NCBI GenBank assembly: GCA_037013495.1
Contig: CM072810.1
Location: forward strand, 32,145,843-32,209,842
Reading direction: 5' to 3'
DNA: 64,000 nt
DNA from: Hippophae tibetana
Taxonomy: Eukaryota > Streptophyta > Magnoliopsida > Rosales > Elaeagnaceae
The translations under genes and the position numbers were made by a program. Shown here one piece after another: positions 1-10,029 of the stretch (the stretch's first letter is position 1; the number at the start of each line of letters is the position of its first letter). A model generated the notes under the pieces. That model searched no databases. It was not told where the DNA came from and saw nothing but the letters and a program-made list of their open reading frames with translations.

Positions 1-864
1 GAACCTAATGATGGGATGCTACATCATCCTTTTGATTCTCCAAATTGGAAAGTAGTAAATAATATATGGCCTCAATTTGCATCTGATCCACACAATCTTC
101 ATTTTTCTATTGTTGTTTATAAAATTAATCCACACAGTTCCCTTAGTAGTAGATATAGTTGATGGCTAGTATATGGTAACATACAACCTTCCTCCATGGT
201 TGTGTATGAAAGGAAAATTCATTATGCTAACATTATTGATCTCAAGACCTAAACAACCTGGAGTTGATATGGATGTGTATTTGCAACCTTTGATAGATGA
301 CTTAAAGACATTGGGAAATGATGATGTAAATTTTTATGATTCACACAAGGAAGAATACTTTAACTTAAAGGGGTCATTTTATGGAAAATTAATGATTTTC
401 ATACCTATGAAAATTTATCAAGAAATGAAACAAAGGGTTATATGGGATGCCCTATTTGTAGCAATGATACTTCTACAATTTATCTTATTCATGGACGAAA
501 GTTATCTTATAGAAGACATAGAAGATTTTTGCCATCTGGACACTAATTTAGATACCAAAAGAAACATTTCGATGGTGAAGAAGATCATAATCCCACACCA
601 AGACCTCTATGAGGGGTTAAGATATTAAGGAGATTGAATGGTATGACACTCAAATGACATGAAAAGATGAAAAAAAATACTAACTGATGGAGGGAAACAA
701 AAGAGGTCAACTAATAAAACGGGTGAACATAAAATTGTTACTCAATCAATAGAACATGATTGTTGGAATAAAAAATCAATATTTTAGGAATTACCTTACT
801 GGTAAGACCGAAACATTCATCACATCTTAGATGTCATGCACATTGAGAAAAATGTATGTGAAAG
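1..864 (+). pseudogene. CACTA (En/Spm) TNP2-type transposase, upstream part, broken
   Basis: Translation matches the TNP2 transposase of plant CACTA DNA transposons. Readable landmarks in order are LHHPFDSPNWK near base 20, YNLPPWLCMKGKFIM at about 182, DVYLQPLIDDLK at about 270, and MHIEKNVC just before base 860. The frame is lost more than once: a stop follows the first block, and after about base 385 the homology moves to another frame, where GCPICSNDT and GRKLSYRRHRRFLP can be read. The window edge cuts the N-terminal side. At base 864 the gene is interrupted by an LTR and resumes at 2616, in the same serine codon. TNP2 normally acts as the transposase for the CACTA termini; this copy cannot make a full protein. 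No CACTA terminal repeats are visible. Confidence 0.88.
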
Positions 865-2610
865 TGATGAGACAAGACCGACAATGCAATACCGATCTTG
901 GGGATACTTTGGTTTTATTATTTGTAAAACTCTCACAAGTTCAAGAATCATTTTGTAGAAAATGACAAGTATACTCCCAAGGTCGATCTAAGGAAGGAAT
1001 ATATGTGGTTTTTAATTTATTATTTAAACTTTTAAAAACAAAAATAAATCCTAAACATCATGTCACGATATTTTGATTTGTGTTTCCTAATCTAATAAGA
1101 AAAAAAACATAGATATAGATTCAATAAACAATAATGAAAATTTTATCATTCATAATAGTAGAGTATTTAGGGATATAATAATTAAGTTAATTATGCTTTC
1201 TCATATTATTTAGGTTATTAAATATATAAATTAATATTTGTTGATTTTTTTTTGTATAAAAGTGTCCTTAGACGGGGCCCAAATTCTTTTGTTTAATATT
1301 AATTAACTAATATCCTAAGGCATACCTTAAGTATTAAATTTTCACTTTATTTTTAAGAAATAGAAAACTATCTAATCAGAGCTTTAGGCGAAGTGAGTTA
1401 ATTAGACTTTATTCAAGATGTCCAAATTAAACCTAAGAATATAATTATCCTAGTACTAACACTACTACAATAGTGCCCTATGGTCTTCAAAATTTAGCCT
1501 CGGTTATTTTAAAGATTGAGGTTATAGAGTTTTGGTCACAGTCTTATGAAAACTAAGACTATAGTGAATACATATAGCCTCGATTTTATCAATAACCATG
1601 GTCATAAATAACATGATTGGGTGTTTGTAAATATGATATAATAATAATGTTGTTATGCTTGTGAAATATTAATAGGTATAACATTTCCATAACATATAAG
1701 AATAAAATAAAAAAAATAACTATAAATAATTCATTTTAAGATTATACCTCAAAAGAGTTCTTACAGAACTTTGATACTAATTTTGTTGTTGGAAAACCAC
1801 CAAACTAATTTACATTTCCATTTATTGAATCAAAAACTAAAAATCTATAAAAATATAACTAGTTGTTCAAAAAAAAGACAAGAACTCTAATACTAAAAAC
1901 TAAAAGAAAAAATTTCTAGAGAGAGAAAGAGTTGAGAAAATTGTGTGTTTTACAATGGGGGAAGAGGGTCCTTTTAAGGGTGAGGAAAAGGTTAAAAAAG
2001 GAGGGAAAATATTTCAAAATTTTAATTTGGACTCGATTGGAAAGGTTGGCACGCGTATGGGGAGTAAAATTTTGGCAGACAAGGTTGGGCATGTGTGCGA
2101 GCCCTCGAGGCATGGCGTAGGAGTGTATTGGCTCATGTGGGAAACATTGTGGGTATGTATTGGCATGCGTAGAAATCAGTGCAACATGTGCCGGGAAAGT
2201 ATCAGGCGTGTGTTGGCTGGGTATGTGTTGGGTGTGTGCGAGCATGTGTCGATCATAAGTGGGAGTGTGTTGGGTGTGCGCATGGACTCGACATAGATGG
2301 GTGGTTGCGTGCGGGATTCTGACCTTTTTGACATTTTTGACCATTTTGACCCATTTTGCCCAAAGTTTTCCATCTTTTTTATTTTTCCTCATTTTATTTC
2401 TCAATATATTTGTGATGTTTTACCTCCAATATTTTTTTCGTGTCTTTAAGTTATTTTTGAACAAAAATACCTAAAAACAATAAAAATACTTGTGATTCTG
2501 AAAAGATAAATTTATATAAAAAATATGATAAAATTATACAAATATAAATCTATTTAATCAATTAAAGTACATTAATCATGGTAATTTTAGTGCTTTATAA
2601 GCACTCATCA
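865..2610 (-). mobile_element. Solo LTR of an Athila-like Ty3/gypsy family, complete
   Basis: This 1746-bp LTR runs on the minus strand between perfect 7-bp inverted ends, TGATGAG at 865 and CTCATCA ending at 2610. It is the reverse complement of the LTR at 47935-49652 along its whole length; for example the end segment near 975-1020 matches 49500-49560. Flanking pentamers are GAAAG (860-864) and GAGAG (2611-2615), a 5-bp target duplication with one transition. No internal retroelement sequence is attached, so this is a solo LTR left by recombination. It splits the CACTA transposase. A GC-rich block with repeated GTGTTGG and GCATGTG motifs lies at 2040-2320; open frames across it are not genes. 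Confidence 0.9.
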
Positions 2611-3425
2611 GAGAGCTTGATTGGTACATTACTTAATTCACCTGGGAAAACAAAGGATGGAATTATAGAAAGAATGGATTTAAAGAAATTAGGCATAAGA
2701 TCCGAATTGGAACTAAGGGTGGAAAATGATAATAATCGAACCTACTTTCCACCAACATCATATACAATGTCAACAAAAGAGAAGGACGTGTTTTGTAAAT
2801 GTTTGGTGGGCGTGAAAGTTTCTGATGGTTACTCATCCAACTTAAGAAATTTTGTGTTTATGACCAATAAAAAAATTTATGGATTGAATTCACGTGACTT
2901 TCATATCTTAATGAAATAGTTATTGCAGTTGCTATTAAGTCAATTCTTTAAAAACATGTTTGATTATCAATAATTTGTCTTTTCTATTCTTTAATACAAT
3001 ATGCAAGAAATGTATATCAATTGGCGAGTTACACTCTTTATAGAAATATGTTATGGAGAATTTGTGTATACTTGAGAAATATTATCTACCTTTTTTTTAT
3101 ATAGTGGTTCACTTGTGTGTTCATTTAGTTTGAGAGATTCAATTGTGTGGTCCTACATACTTAAGGTAGATGTATCCTTTTGAGAGACACATGCAATTCC
3201 TTAAAGGATATGTAAATAATAGAAATTGTTCTAAAGAATGCATGGTGGAACATTACATTGCTGAAGAGACTATTGAGTTTTGTTTTGAATACTCTAGTAG
3301 TTTTAAAACCATTACTGAAAATATGTCGCCAATATATTTTCAAATAATAGTTCTTATAAAAAAAATTGAAATAAAACTTGACTCTAACTATCGGGCGGTT
3401 GTACCAACAAATAAAAAAATATTAC
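2611..3425 (+). pseudogene. CACTA TNP2-type transposase, downstream part with DUF4218-like region
   Basis: The transposase resumes directly after the solo LTR: ESLIGTLLNSPGKTKDGI follows the upstream MHIEKNVC block. Further matches are YTMSTKEKDVFCK at about 2765, GLNSRDFHILMK at about 2885, VVHLCVHLV and EIQLCGPTYL at about 3105-3155, and MYPFERHMQFLKGY at 3170. The last blocks belong to the DUF4218 region found near the C-terminus of TNP2 proteins. A stop follows HILMK and another lies in the histidine-rich block, so it is non-functional. After about 3330 the similarity fades, and LTR-related sequence begins near 3426. Confidence 0.85.
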
Positions 3426-4525
3426 TCTAAATCAAACCAAATAATTAAACCTTAAAATCTAATTTTTATATTTAAGTTTTTAATGAAAAATAATATATTT
3501 CTCTCTCACATCTTTAATATAAAATCTTGAATAAAAACAAAATCAATTTATTTTATAAAAAACTTTTACCTATTTAATATTTCGCAAGAATAATAACGAT
3601 ATTATTATATCATATTTACAAACAGACAATCATGTTAAATTCAATCACAGACAAATTAAACATAACATATAAGAATAAAACATAAAAAATAACTATAAAG
3701 AATTCATTTTAAAATTATACCTCAAAAGAATCCTTACAGAATTTTGATGTTAATTCTGTTGTTGGAAAACCTCCAAACAGATTTGCATTTCCGTTAATTG
3801 AATCAAAAACTAAAAATCCATAAAAGAATAGCTATTTCTTCAAAAAAAAAAAGAACTTTAAAAGTAAAAACTAAAAAAAACTTTCTAGAGAGAAGAGAAA
3901 ATTGTCTTAAAGTGTGATTTTTTACAATGATGGAGAGGTGATTTTTATAAGTGAGAAAAAGGTCGAAAAAGGTGTAAAAATATTTCAACAATTGATTTTG
4001 GACGCATTTGGACAGGCTGAAATGCTTGTAGGTTGCGAGAATTGTGCCAAACGAGCATTTGGTGCGCGCAGGCATATGTGGGACACGGTGTAGGGGTGTG
4101 CTGGTTGTGCCCAGGCATGTGCTAGACATGTGTTGGATGTGCGCACACGGGCATGTGTTGGGCATGTGCCGGCTACGTGCAGATATGTGTTGGGCGTACG
4201 CGTGAGACTTCATTGTGAATGGACGGCTACATGCGAAATTTTGACGTTTTTAACATTTTTAACCCATTTTGTCCAATTTTCCATCTTTTTGAATTTTCCT
4301 CATTTCTTTTCTCAACATATTTGTGATGTATTTCCTCCAATATTTTTCTACGAGTCTTTAATTTATTTTTGAAAAAAAAAATACCTGAAAAACAACAAAA
4401 ATACCCTTGATTTTGAAAAGACAAATTTATATAAAAATATGATAAAATCATACAAATATAAATCTATTGGATTAATTAAAGTACATTAAATAATGGTAAT
4501 TTTAACATTTTTTTAGAACTCATCA
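3426..4525 (-). mobile_element. Partial LTR, same family as 865-2610
   Basis: Reverse-orientation copy of the same LTR family. Its right end (minus-strand 5' end) is the canonical CTCATCA at 4519-4525. It matches the first copy across the polyadenylation and promoter parts (for example 3660-3960 against 1680-1990) but stops about two-thirds of the way through, near 3426, so the 3' third is missing. The GC-rich island at 4040-4220 again holds repeated GCATGTGTTGG-like motifs, but in a different arrangement. No target duplication can be assigned because the left end is truncated. Confidence 0.85.
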
Positions 4526-6646
4526 CTAACTTTTACTTTACTTGCTCAACTTGTAAGAGCCGCACACATGATCAAGTCGAGACGAGATCTTTTGAAGGCC
4601 TATGATAGTTTTGAACTTCGAGAACCAACATAATAAAAATTATCTATGATGACACAATTTCTATATACTCAAGCTGACTTTATTGCATAGAAAAGAAAAT
4701 GAGAGCTAACACAGTAAAAATTATCTCCTGATCTAGTTCTTTTAACAACACTACTCCCAATGATGTCATACATAGTACATTCTAAGAGTAAACTTAAAAA
4801 GAAACTTATCATCATAAATATTTTTGGTCTTGTTAAGGTTTTCTTGATCAACAAAGAGGACATCTTTTATTTCAAGAATCCTTGGTGTATGAATGGTGCC
4901 TTTTCACATATCATCGCCCTGCTACCATCAACAAAGGTAAGATTTTTCATTTACTTTGTTAATGTTGGTGAAGAATGAACACCCATACACTAGAGCTTTG
5001 AAAGTAGTGGAAACAACATTACAGTTTAGGTTAAGCAAGCCACTACAACTAACCTTGGAAGATTTGTACTTTTCTAAACATAGAAAATATCTCATTATGC
5101 AAAACTAAGGCCTCATTCGTGAGATAAATAGACTGAATAGTAACCCTTCGATATAGCCCAAATGATCTTGACCAATTGGAGAAGATTCACTCTTTAATGA
5201 GCATGTCAGGGAGAGAAATTCACAAGAATAACCACTGGAATGAGGGGTATGGACTCATACATTACGCTAATGCCTTCTGAAGAACAAACATGAAGTATAT
5301 AAATTCAACATCTGTTGGATGAAGAAATTAAGGAGGAAAAAAGGTTGTTCATAAATGTAACCAATACCTTTAAAATCACCATGAGACTTTCCAATTAATA
5401 GCATTTTATCTAGACGTTGAGTTCTAAGAGACAACTTCAGAATAGTTTTATGGTTTTTGCAATATTCCTTTCAATTTCTTGTTATTAAATTGAGAAGGAT
5501 TCTTCCATCTTTGTTTGTCCAATAAGCAATATTTAAGGAGTTTCACTTTGTTCATCTTAGCTTTAGCTTTAAGCTTGAGATTATTGAGAAAGAGTATGCC
5601 ATCTTTGCTTTGTCCACTAAGATTCAAGGAGTTTCAATTTGTTCATCTTAGCTTTAGCTTTAACCTAGAGATTATTAATCCCATCATCTCTATCATCCAA
5701 TATGTATTTGAGACACACCTTTTTTTCATTCTCAAGAAGAAACACCTCATGCTCAAATTGAGTAGTATCCTTGAACTTGTCAGACGTAATGTGTAGAAAA
5801 ATGAGAATAGATGATCTTTTTAATTCTCCATGATGTATAGATCTCTAGAGCTCACTGACACGAGTTACATACTTAATTTGCATTATCCTATAGAATAATA
5901 CGAAGATACTTAATGTGATTATCCAACCTCAGCTTTAATGCTTTCAACGAATTTCTCTTCTTCAAGGGTAACAATCAATAGATGACTAAAAAGATCCAAG
6001 TCATCTTTGTCTTCTTCTTTTTTACTATAGTTTGTCTTCATTTGTATCTTCTTTAGCTTCAAGTGATCATGGGTCTCTTGTAAGGAATGCTCTTCATCAT
6101 TGTATGTATCTTCCAATACGTTGATCTAGAAGACACCCTTTTATGAATGATAAGCCACAGGACACCTAGAAGTATCAACTTTAGTACCCGAAGACCTTCT
6201 TCCATCATACTATAGAAATCATCTTCATACTTTCGTTCCAAATAATGTCACCTATCCTTTAAGCTCTTCCAGTTAGAAAACATAGCTACACTAGTAGACA
6301 TGACTCCAAGGATAGCATACAATCCCCTGTAGTTCTAATCACTTTTTTGAAATTCTTCTTTATTCCAATCATTGAAAGGCTTTGGCTCCACCATGCCATC
6401 TTTAAGAGTTTGATAAGCACACTTCCATCCATTTTCAATCAAGAACCAAACATCATAATCATCATCATATAATCTCAAATAAGAGCATATCTAAGATCTC
6501 CAATAAGCATAACACATGACATTGAATCGAGGAGATTTAGAGAAAACTCATCTTACACCATAAGTTAAATTAAATAAGAGAAACCTAAGCAAGAGGGGAA
6601 GGAAAGAATCAACATTGGAGTGATTAAGTCCAATAAGATCTACCAA
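4526..6646 (-). pseudogene. Ty1/copia gag and protease-region fragment
   Basis: Minus-strand translation gives a decayed copia polyprotein. From right to left it holds a gag block with VWFLIENGWK and PKPFNDWNKEEFQKS (about 6450-6340), a central acidic gag region (about 6110-5920), a KSHGDFKGIGYI block (about 5380) that resembles the C-terminal gag motif of SIRE-like elements, and GTRSGDNFYCV-like gag-pre-integrase sequence (about 4740). Stops and frameshifts occur throughout. Reverse transcriptase and RNase H are absent, so the element is truncated at its left side, next to the partial LTR at 4525. The primer-binding site lies immediately to the right. Confidence 0.72.
5504..5690. repeat. 91-bp tandem duplication inside the copia fragment
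   Basis: A segment with CCATCTTTG, AAGGAGTTTCA and TTCATCTTAGCTTTAGCTTT occurs twice, with the AAGGAGTTTCA block at 5535 and at 5626, a period of 91 bp. The copies differ by a few substitutions and small indels. It lies in the gag-derived part, in a region that would encode a lysine-rich coiled-coil-like stretch. Confidence 0.75.
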
Positions 6647-6657
6647 CTTTGATGCCA
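6647..6657 (-). other. Retroelement primer-binding site, initiator tRNA-Met-like
   Basis: On the minus strand the bases read TGGCATCAAAG, one or two changes from the TGGTATCAGAG motif complementary to the 3' end of plant initiator tRNA-Met. It sits just upstream of the minus-strand copia gag at 4526-6646, as expected for a 5' primer site. Confidence 0.55.
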
Positions 6658-8688
6658 ACTAAAAGAGTATAGGGTTTGGTACACAACTAAGGCAAGGTGA
6701 TATGAACACCTTAGAACTTACCCAATCTCGCACGCAATGGAAAATATGCAAAGCAATTTAAATAACCAAACAGACAAACAAATAGAAAGAACCATCCAAT
6801 TATTCACTACAACAGACAGATAGATATTTAACAACCAGCACACATAATGGATTTAAAAGATAGCATGGTATCAACAATATGTAATTAGAAAGAAAACCAA
6901 TAAGAAAATATAGGCCTTCCAAACACAATTAGCTCCTCCTATGTAGCAACATATGTGAATAAAATACTAATTGTAATAACTCAACATACAATCATCCAAA
7001 AACAACAATATAATGTTATAAACCAACATAGGATCCATACTTATATGGTAAGATCTTAGGGTTGCTTACGACAACCATTCAACAGCAAGTAATTCACTAA
7101 TAAAAGTAAATTAATAATCCACAATCTAAGATAATATATATTAATACTTCTATTAATTGGAATACCATGCTTACCAATATCTATGCTACTCACTACTATC
7201 TCTATAGCAACTTTAATCCGGTCTACGAATTTGGCTATCCTCATGAGCCTCACTACCATGATGTGTGATACAATTACCTACTACTCAATATATGACAAAT
7301 CCTATGTTAAAGGCAATCTTATATACATGAACGTAATTACAAATACATCTTGGTGTCTAATCAATTTTTTAATTAACCCACCCCAAGAACACATTTTGCA
7401 AATCACTCGACGTGTCACCAATACATAATCATACTCAACTTATTGATGATACAAAATTTAAAAAACAATTTTACAAAAAAAAAAAAATTGAGTCTACAAA
7501 CCGCAAGAATTTATCCCCATTTTTTAATTAATTTCAAAATTCCATATGAATGGTATTCATAGAAAACCCTTGACCTGTCACGACTCTCGCTAAGGTCTTA
7601 CCGACCATCTCGAAAAAAAATAGTCATCACAATGAGGATAATGGTCATAATTTTTTCATCGACCTTGTTGACTATCTCACCAACCACTCGATGAGTTGTA
7701 AAAACTAATCATTTTGTTTGAAAAAATTTCCAATATTTGCAAACAACAAAAGCAATACAAAGCACAAACACAACCAAAACATGGAGATTACACGCTCTCG
7801 ATCCCAAGTGATGTATATGCAAACATACTAAGTGTAAAAACTATGTGATTATGTGCACTATTGAACCATCAATAGTTGATCTTATATAGAATATGACAAT
7901 ACACAAAGTAAAAAAGTAGAGACTTTGTGTTTTGCACATGAGAATACCAAAAAAAATGACTTGCAAAAATCTTACATTTTTACACAACCCATTATTTGAG
8001 AAATATGATAGACTTCTCTCTAAAGTCCTATGTCCTACGGATAAATATTTTGTTTCCTAGACCCAACACTCAAAGAAAATGAACCAAGAATTGGGAAATT
8101 TGGTGCCAAATAAACAAAACTTCTCCACAAAAGTTGGTCAAGGAAAGTAGAGAAAGAAAAGGAAATTTATAGAAAAATTCAACCACATGCACCCTTATCA
8201 AGCCATTACAAGCTCTCGTTGATCACCACAAAGGGTAAACAGCACCTCAACAAGGGTAAACACCGCCTCAGTAAGGGTAAAATTTTACCAAAACGTGTTG
8301 ACCACCTCAATGAACCCTCGCCAACACCTCAAGAAGCTCACCAAAAACCACAAATAAAGACATTTCAAACAAAAAAAACAATCAATTCCCAAGAAAATTA
8401 CACAATAACAAACACCCGATAATGCAAACAATATACAATTTAAAACAAGTAACAAGAAAACACAAATTTCTAACTCTCGTGATACTAAACAAACATAATC
8501 AATCTTACAAAAGACAAACAAAAACATCAAACAAAATAATAGTTTTAGTAATATTTTCATGAAAAGTGATATTAAGCTATCAATAATCAATCTTAGATAC
8601 GACAAACAAAAACATCAAATAAAACACAAGTTTTAGTAACCTTTGTAAGTATAATTAATAATCATCCCAAAAGAATAGTCTTAGATGG
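6658..8688 (-). mobile_element. Probable 5' LTR and leader of the minus-strand copia fragment; no coding sequence
   Basis: Position next to the primer-binding site implies that LTR sequence begins near 6660 on the minus strand. The stretch has no convincing open frame. It contains a pyrimidine-rich part (7560-7700) and a short tandem repeat at 8223-8285, where AAGGGTAAA recurs three times at about 25-bp spacing. I could not find the far LTR end or a second copy, so the right limit is a guess. Confidence 0.35.
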
Positions 8689-9745
8689 CGTTTGGTTCAC
8701 AAAATGGAATCAGAATCGAAATAGGAATAGAAATAGAATGAAATTGAAAGGAAACAATTTTGTTTGGTTTGACCAATAGATTAAAAAAAAGAATCAGTAT
8801 TACAGTGTTTTGTTTGCAACTGGAATGGAATGAAAAACAGAAGATATTACCCCCAATACCTATATTCAGTAAATTTTAAATAATATCATTTAATTATTAT
8901 TTTTTTGTTAGATAAAATATATTATTGAAATCATTATTTTTCTAAATAATTATTACTTAAAAAGAAAATATATTATTAAAATTATTATTTTTCTAAATAG
9001 GATTTAGAGTTTTGAGGTTTAAGATTTGGGGTTAAGGTTTAAGGTTTTAGGATTATATTTATGTGTTAAATTTTAGGGTTAAAATTATTATTTTTCTAAA
9101 TAGAGTCTAGGGTTTCAGGATTTGGGATTTAAGATTTAAAGTTTAAATTTATATTTGTGGGTTAAGGTTTAGGGTTAAAATTATTATTTTTCTAAATAAG
9201 ATTTAGGGTTTTAAAATTTGGGATTTAGGGTTTAGGATTTATGGTTTTGGAATTTGAAGTTTAGGGTTTTGAGATTTAGGATTTAAGGTTATATTTATTA
9301 GTTAAGATTTATGATTAAAATTATTATTTTTCTAAATATGATTTAAGGTTTTAAGATTTAAAGATTTAAGATTTAGGGTTTAGGATTATATTTGTGGGTT
9401 AAGATTTATGATTAAAACTATTATTTTTTTCAAACATAGTTTAAGATTTTAGAATTTAAGATTTTGGGTTATATTTGTAGATTAAAATTATTATTTTTTA
9501 AATAGAATTTAGAGTTTAAGGTTTAGGGATTTAAGATTTAGAATTTAGGATTTAAGGTTTTATGTTTTAAGATTTACGTTATATTTAATGTTGGGTAAAA
9601 TTTGAAAAAAAAAATGAAATAAGAATAAATTTCTTCTACTTTAAGAATCGATTTTATTCCATTCTCATTTTTCTACCCAATCAAACACAAAAATACAAAG
9701 AATCAATACTAATTTCATTCCATTCCATCCAACCAAAAACATTAT
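8689..9745. mobile_element. Possible non-autonomous element with inverted ends and telomere-like interior
   Basis: The left end reads GGCGTTTGGTTCACAAAATG, and the right end, reverse complemented, reads TTTTTGGTTGGATGGAATGG. Both continue with GGAAT/GAAAT-rich sequence, giving imperfect inverted ends of roughly 100 bp. The interior is the degenerate telomere-like array listed separately. No coding capacity is present. The end signature resembles non-autonomous DNA transposons common in plants, but no clean target duplication was found, so family assignment is open. Confidence 0.45.
8930..9590. repeat. Higher-order array of degenerate telomere-like heptamers
   Basis: Interstitial stretch rich in variants of the plant telomere unit TTTAGGG (GGTTTAGGG, GATTTAGGG, GGTTTAAGG). 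The heptamer runs are separated by a conserved spacer, TTATTATTTTTCTAAATA, at about 8980, 9082, 9180 and 9317, with decayed forms at about 8935, 9417 and 9487. This gives a higher-order period of roughly 70-140 bp. It is too degenerate and too regularly spaced to be a simple captured chromosome end. Confidence 0.8.
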
Positions 9746-10029
9746 TATGACCGTTATTAGCACCCAATTTTGGACTATTTAGCAATTGTTTCTATTTTAA
9801 AATAATTCCAAAAACTCATTTATTGTTGCAGTGCACGTAGCAAAATTTTATTTAAAATAAATAATTTTTCAATTTTTAAAGTTACTTTATCAAGTGAAAC
9901 ATCCTAATATAAGGTAAATTTGTATATCCTCAACATTCCATTTTAGCAGTAGACGATTTTTATGATGGTTGCCATTACCTTTAAGTAAATATAGTTCTAT
10001 CCGTGTCCTAAAAAAGGCTCCATGCCAAA

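Noticed and set aside
1916-2404. 162-codon minus-strand frame rich in His, Thr and Pro, with overlapping frames on both strands
   Set aside because: It lies wholly within a solo LTR, over its GC-rich repeat island. The same region in two other LTR copies has different sequence and no conserved frame.
8223-8285. Possible CRISPR-like regular spacing of AAGGGTAAA
   Set aside because: Only three copies with similar spacers at about 25 bp; this is a short tandem repeat in a plant LTR.
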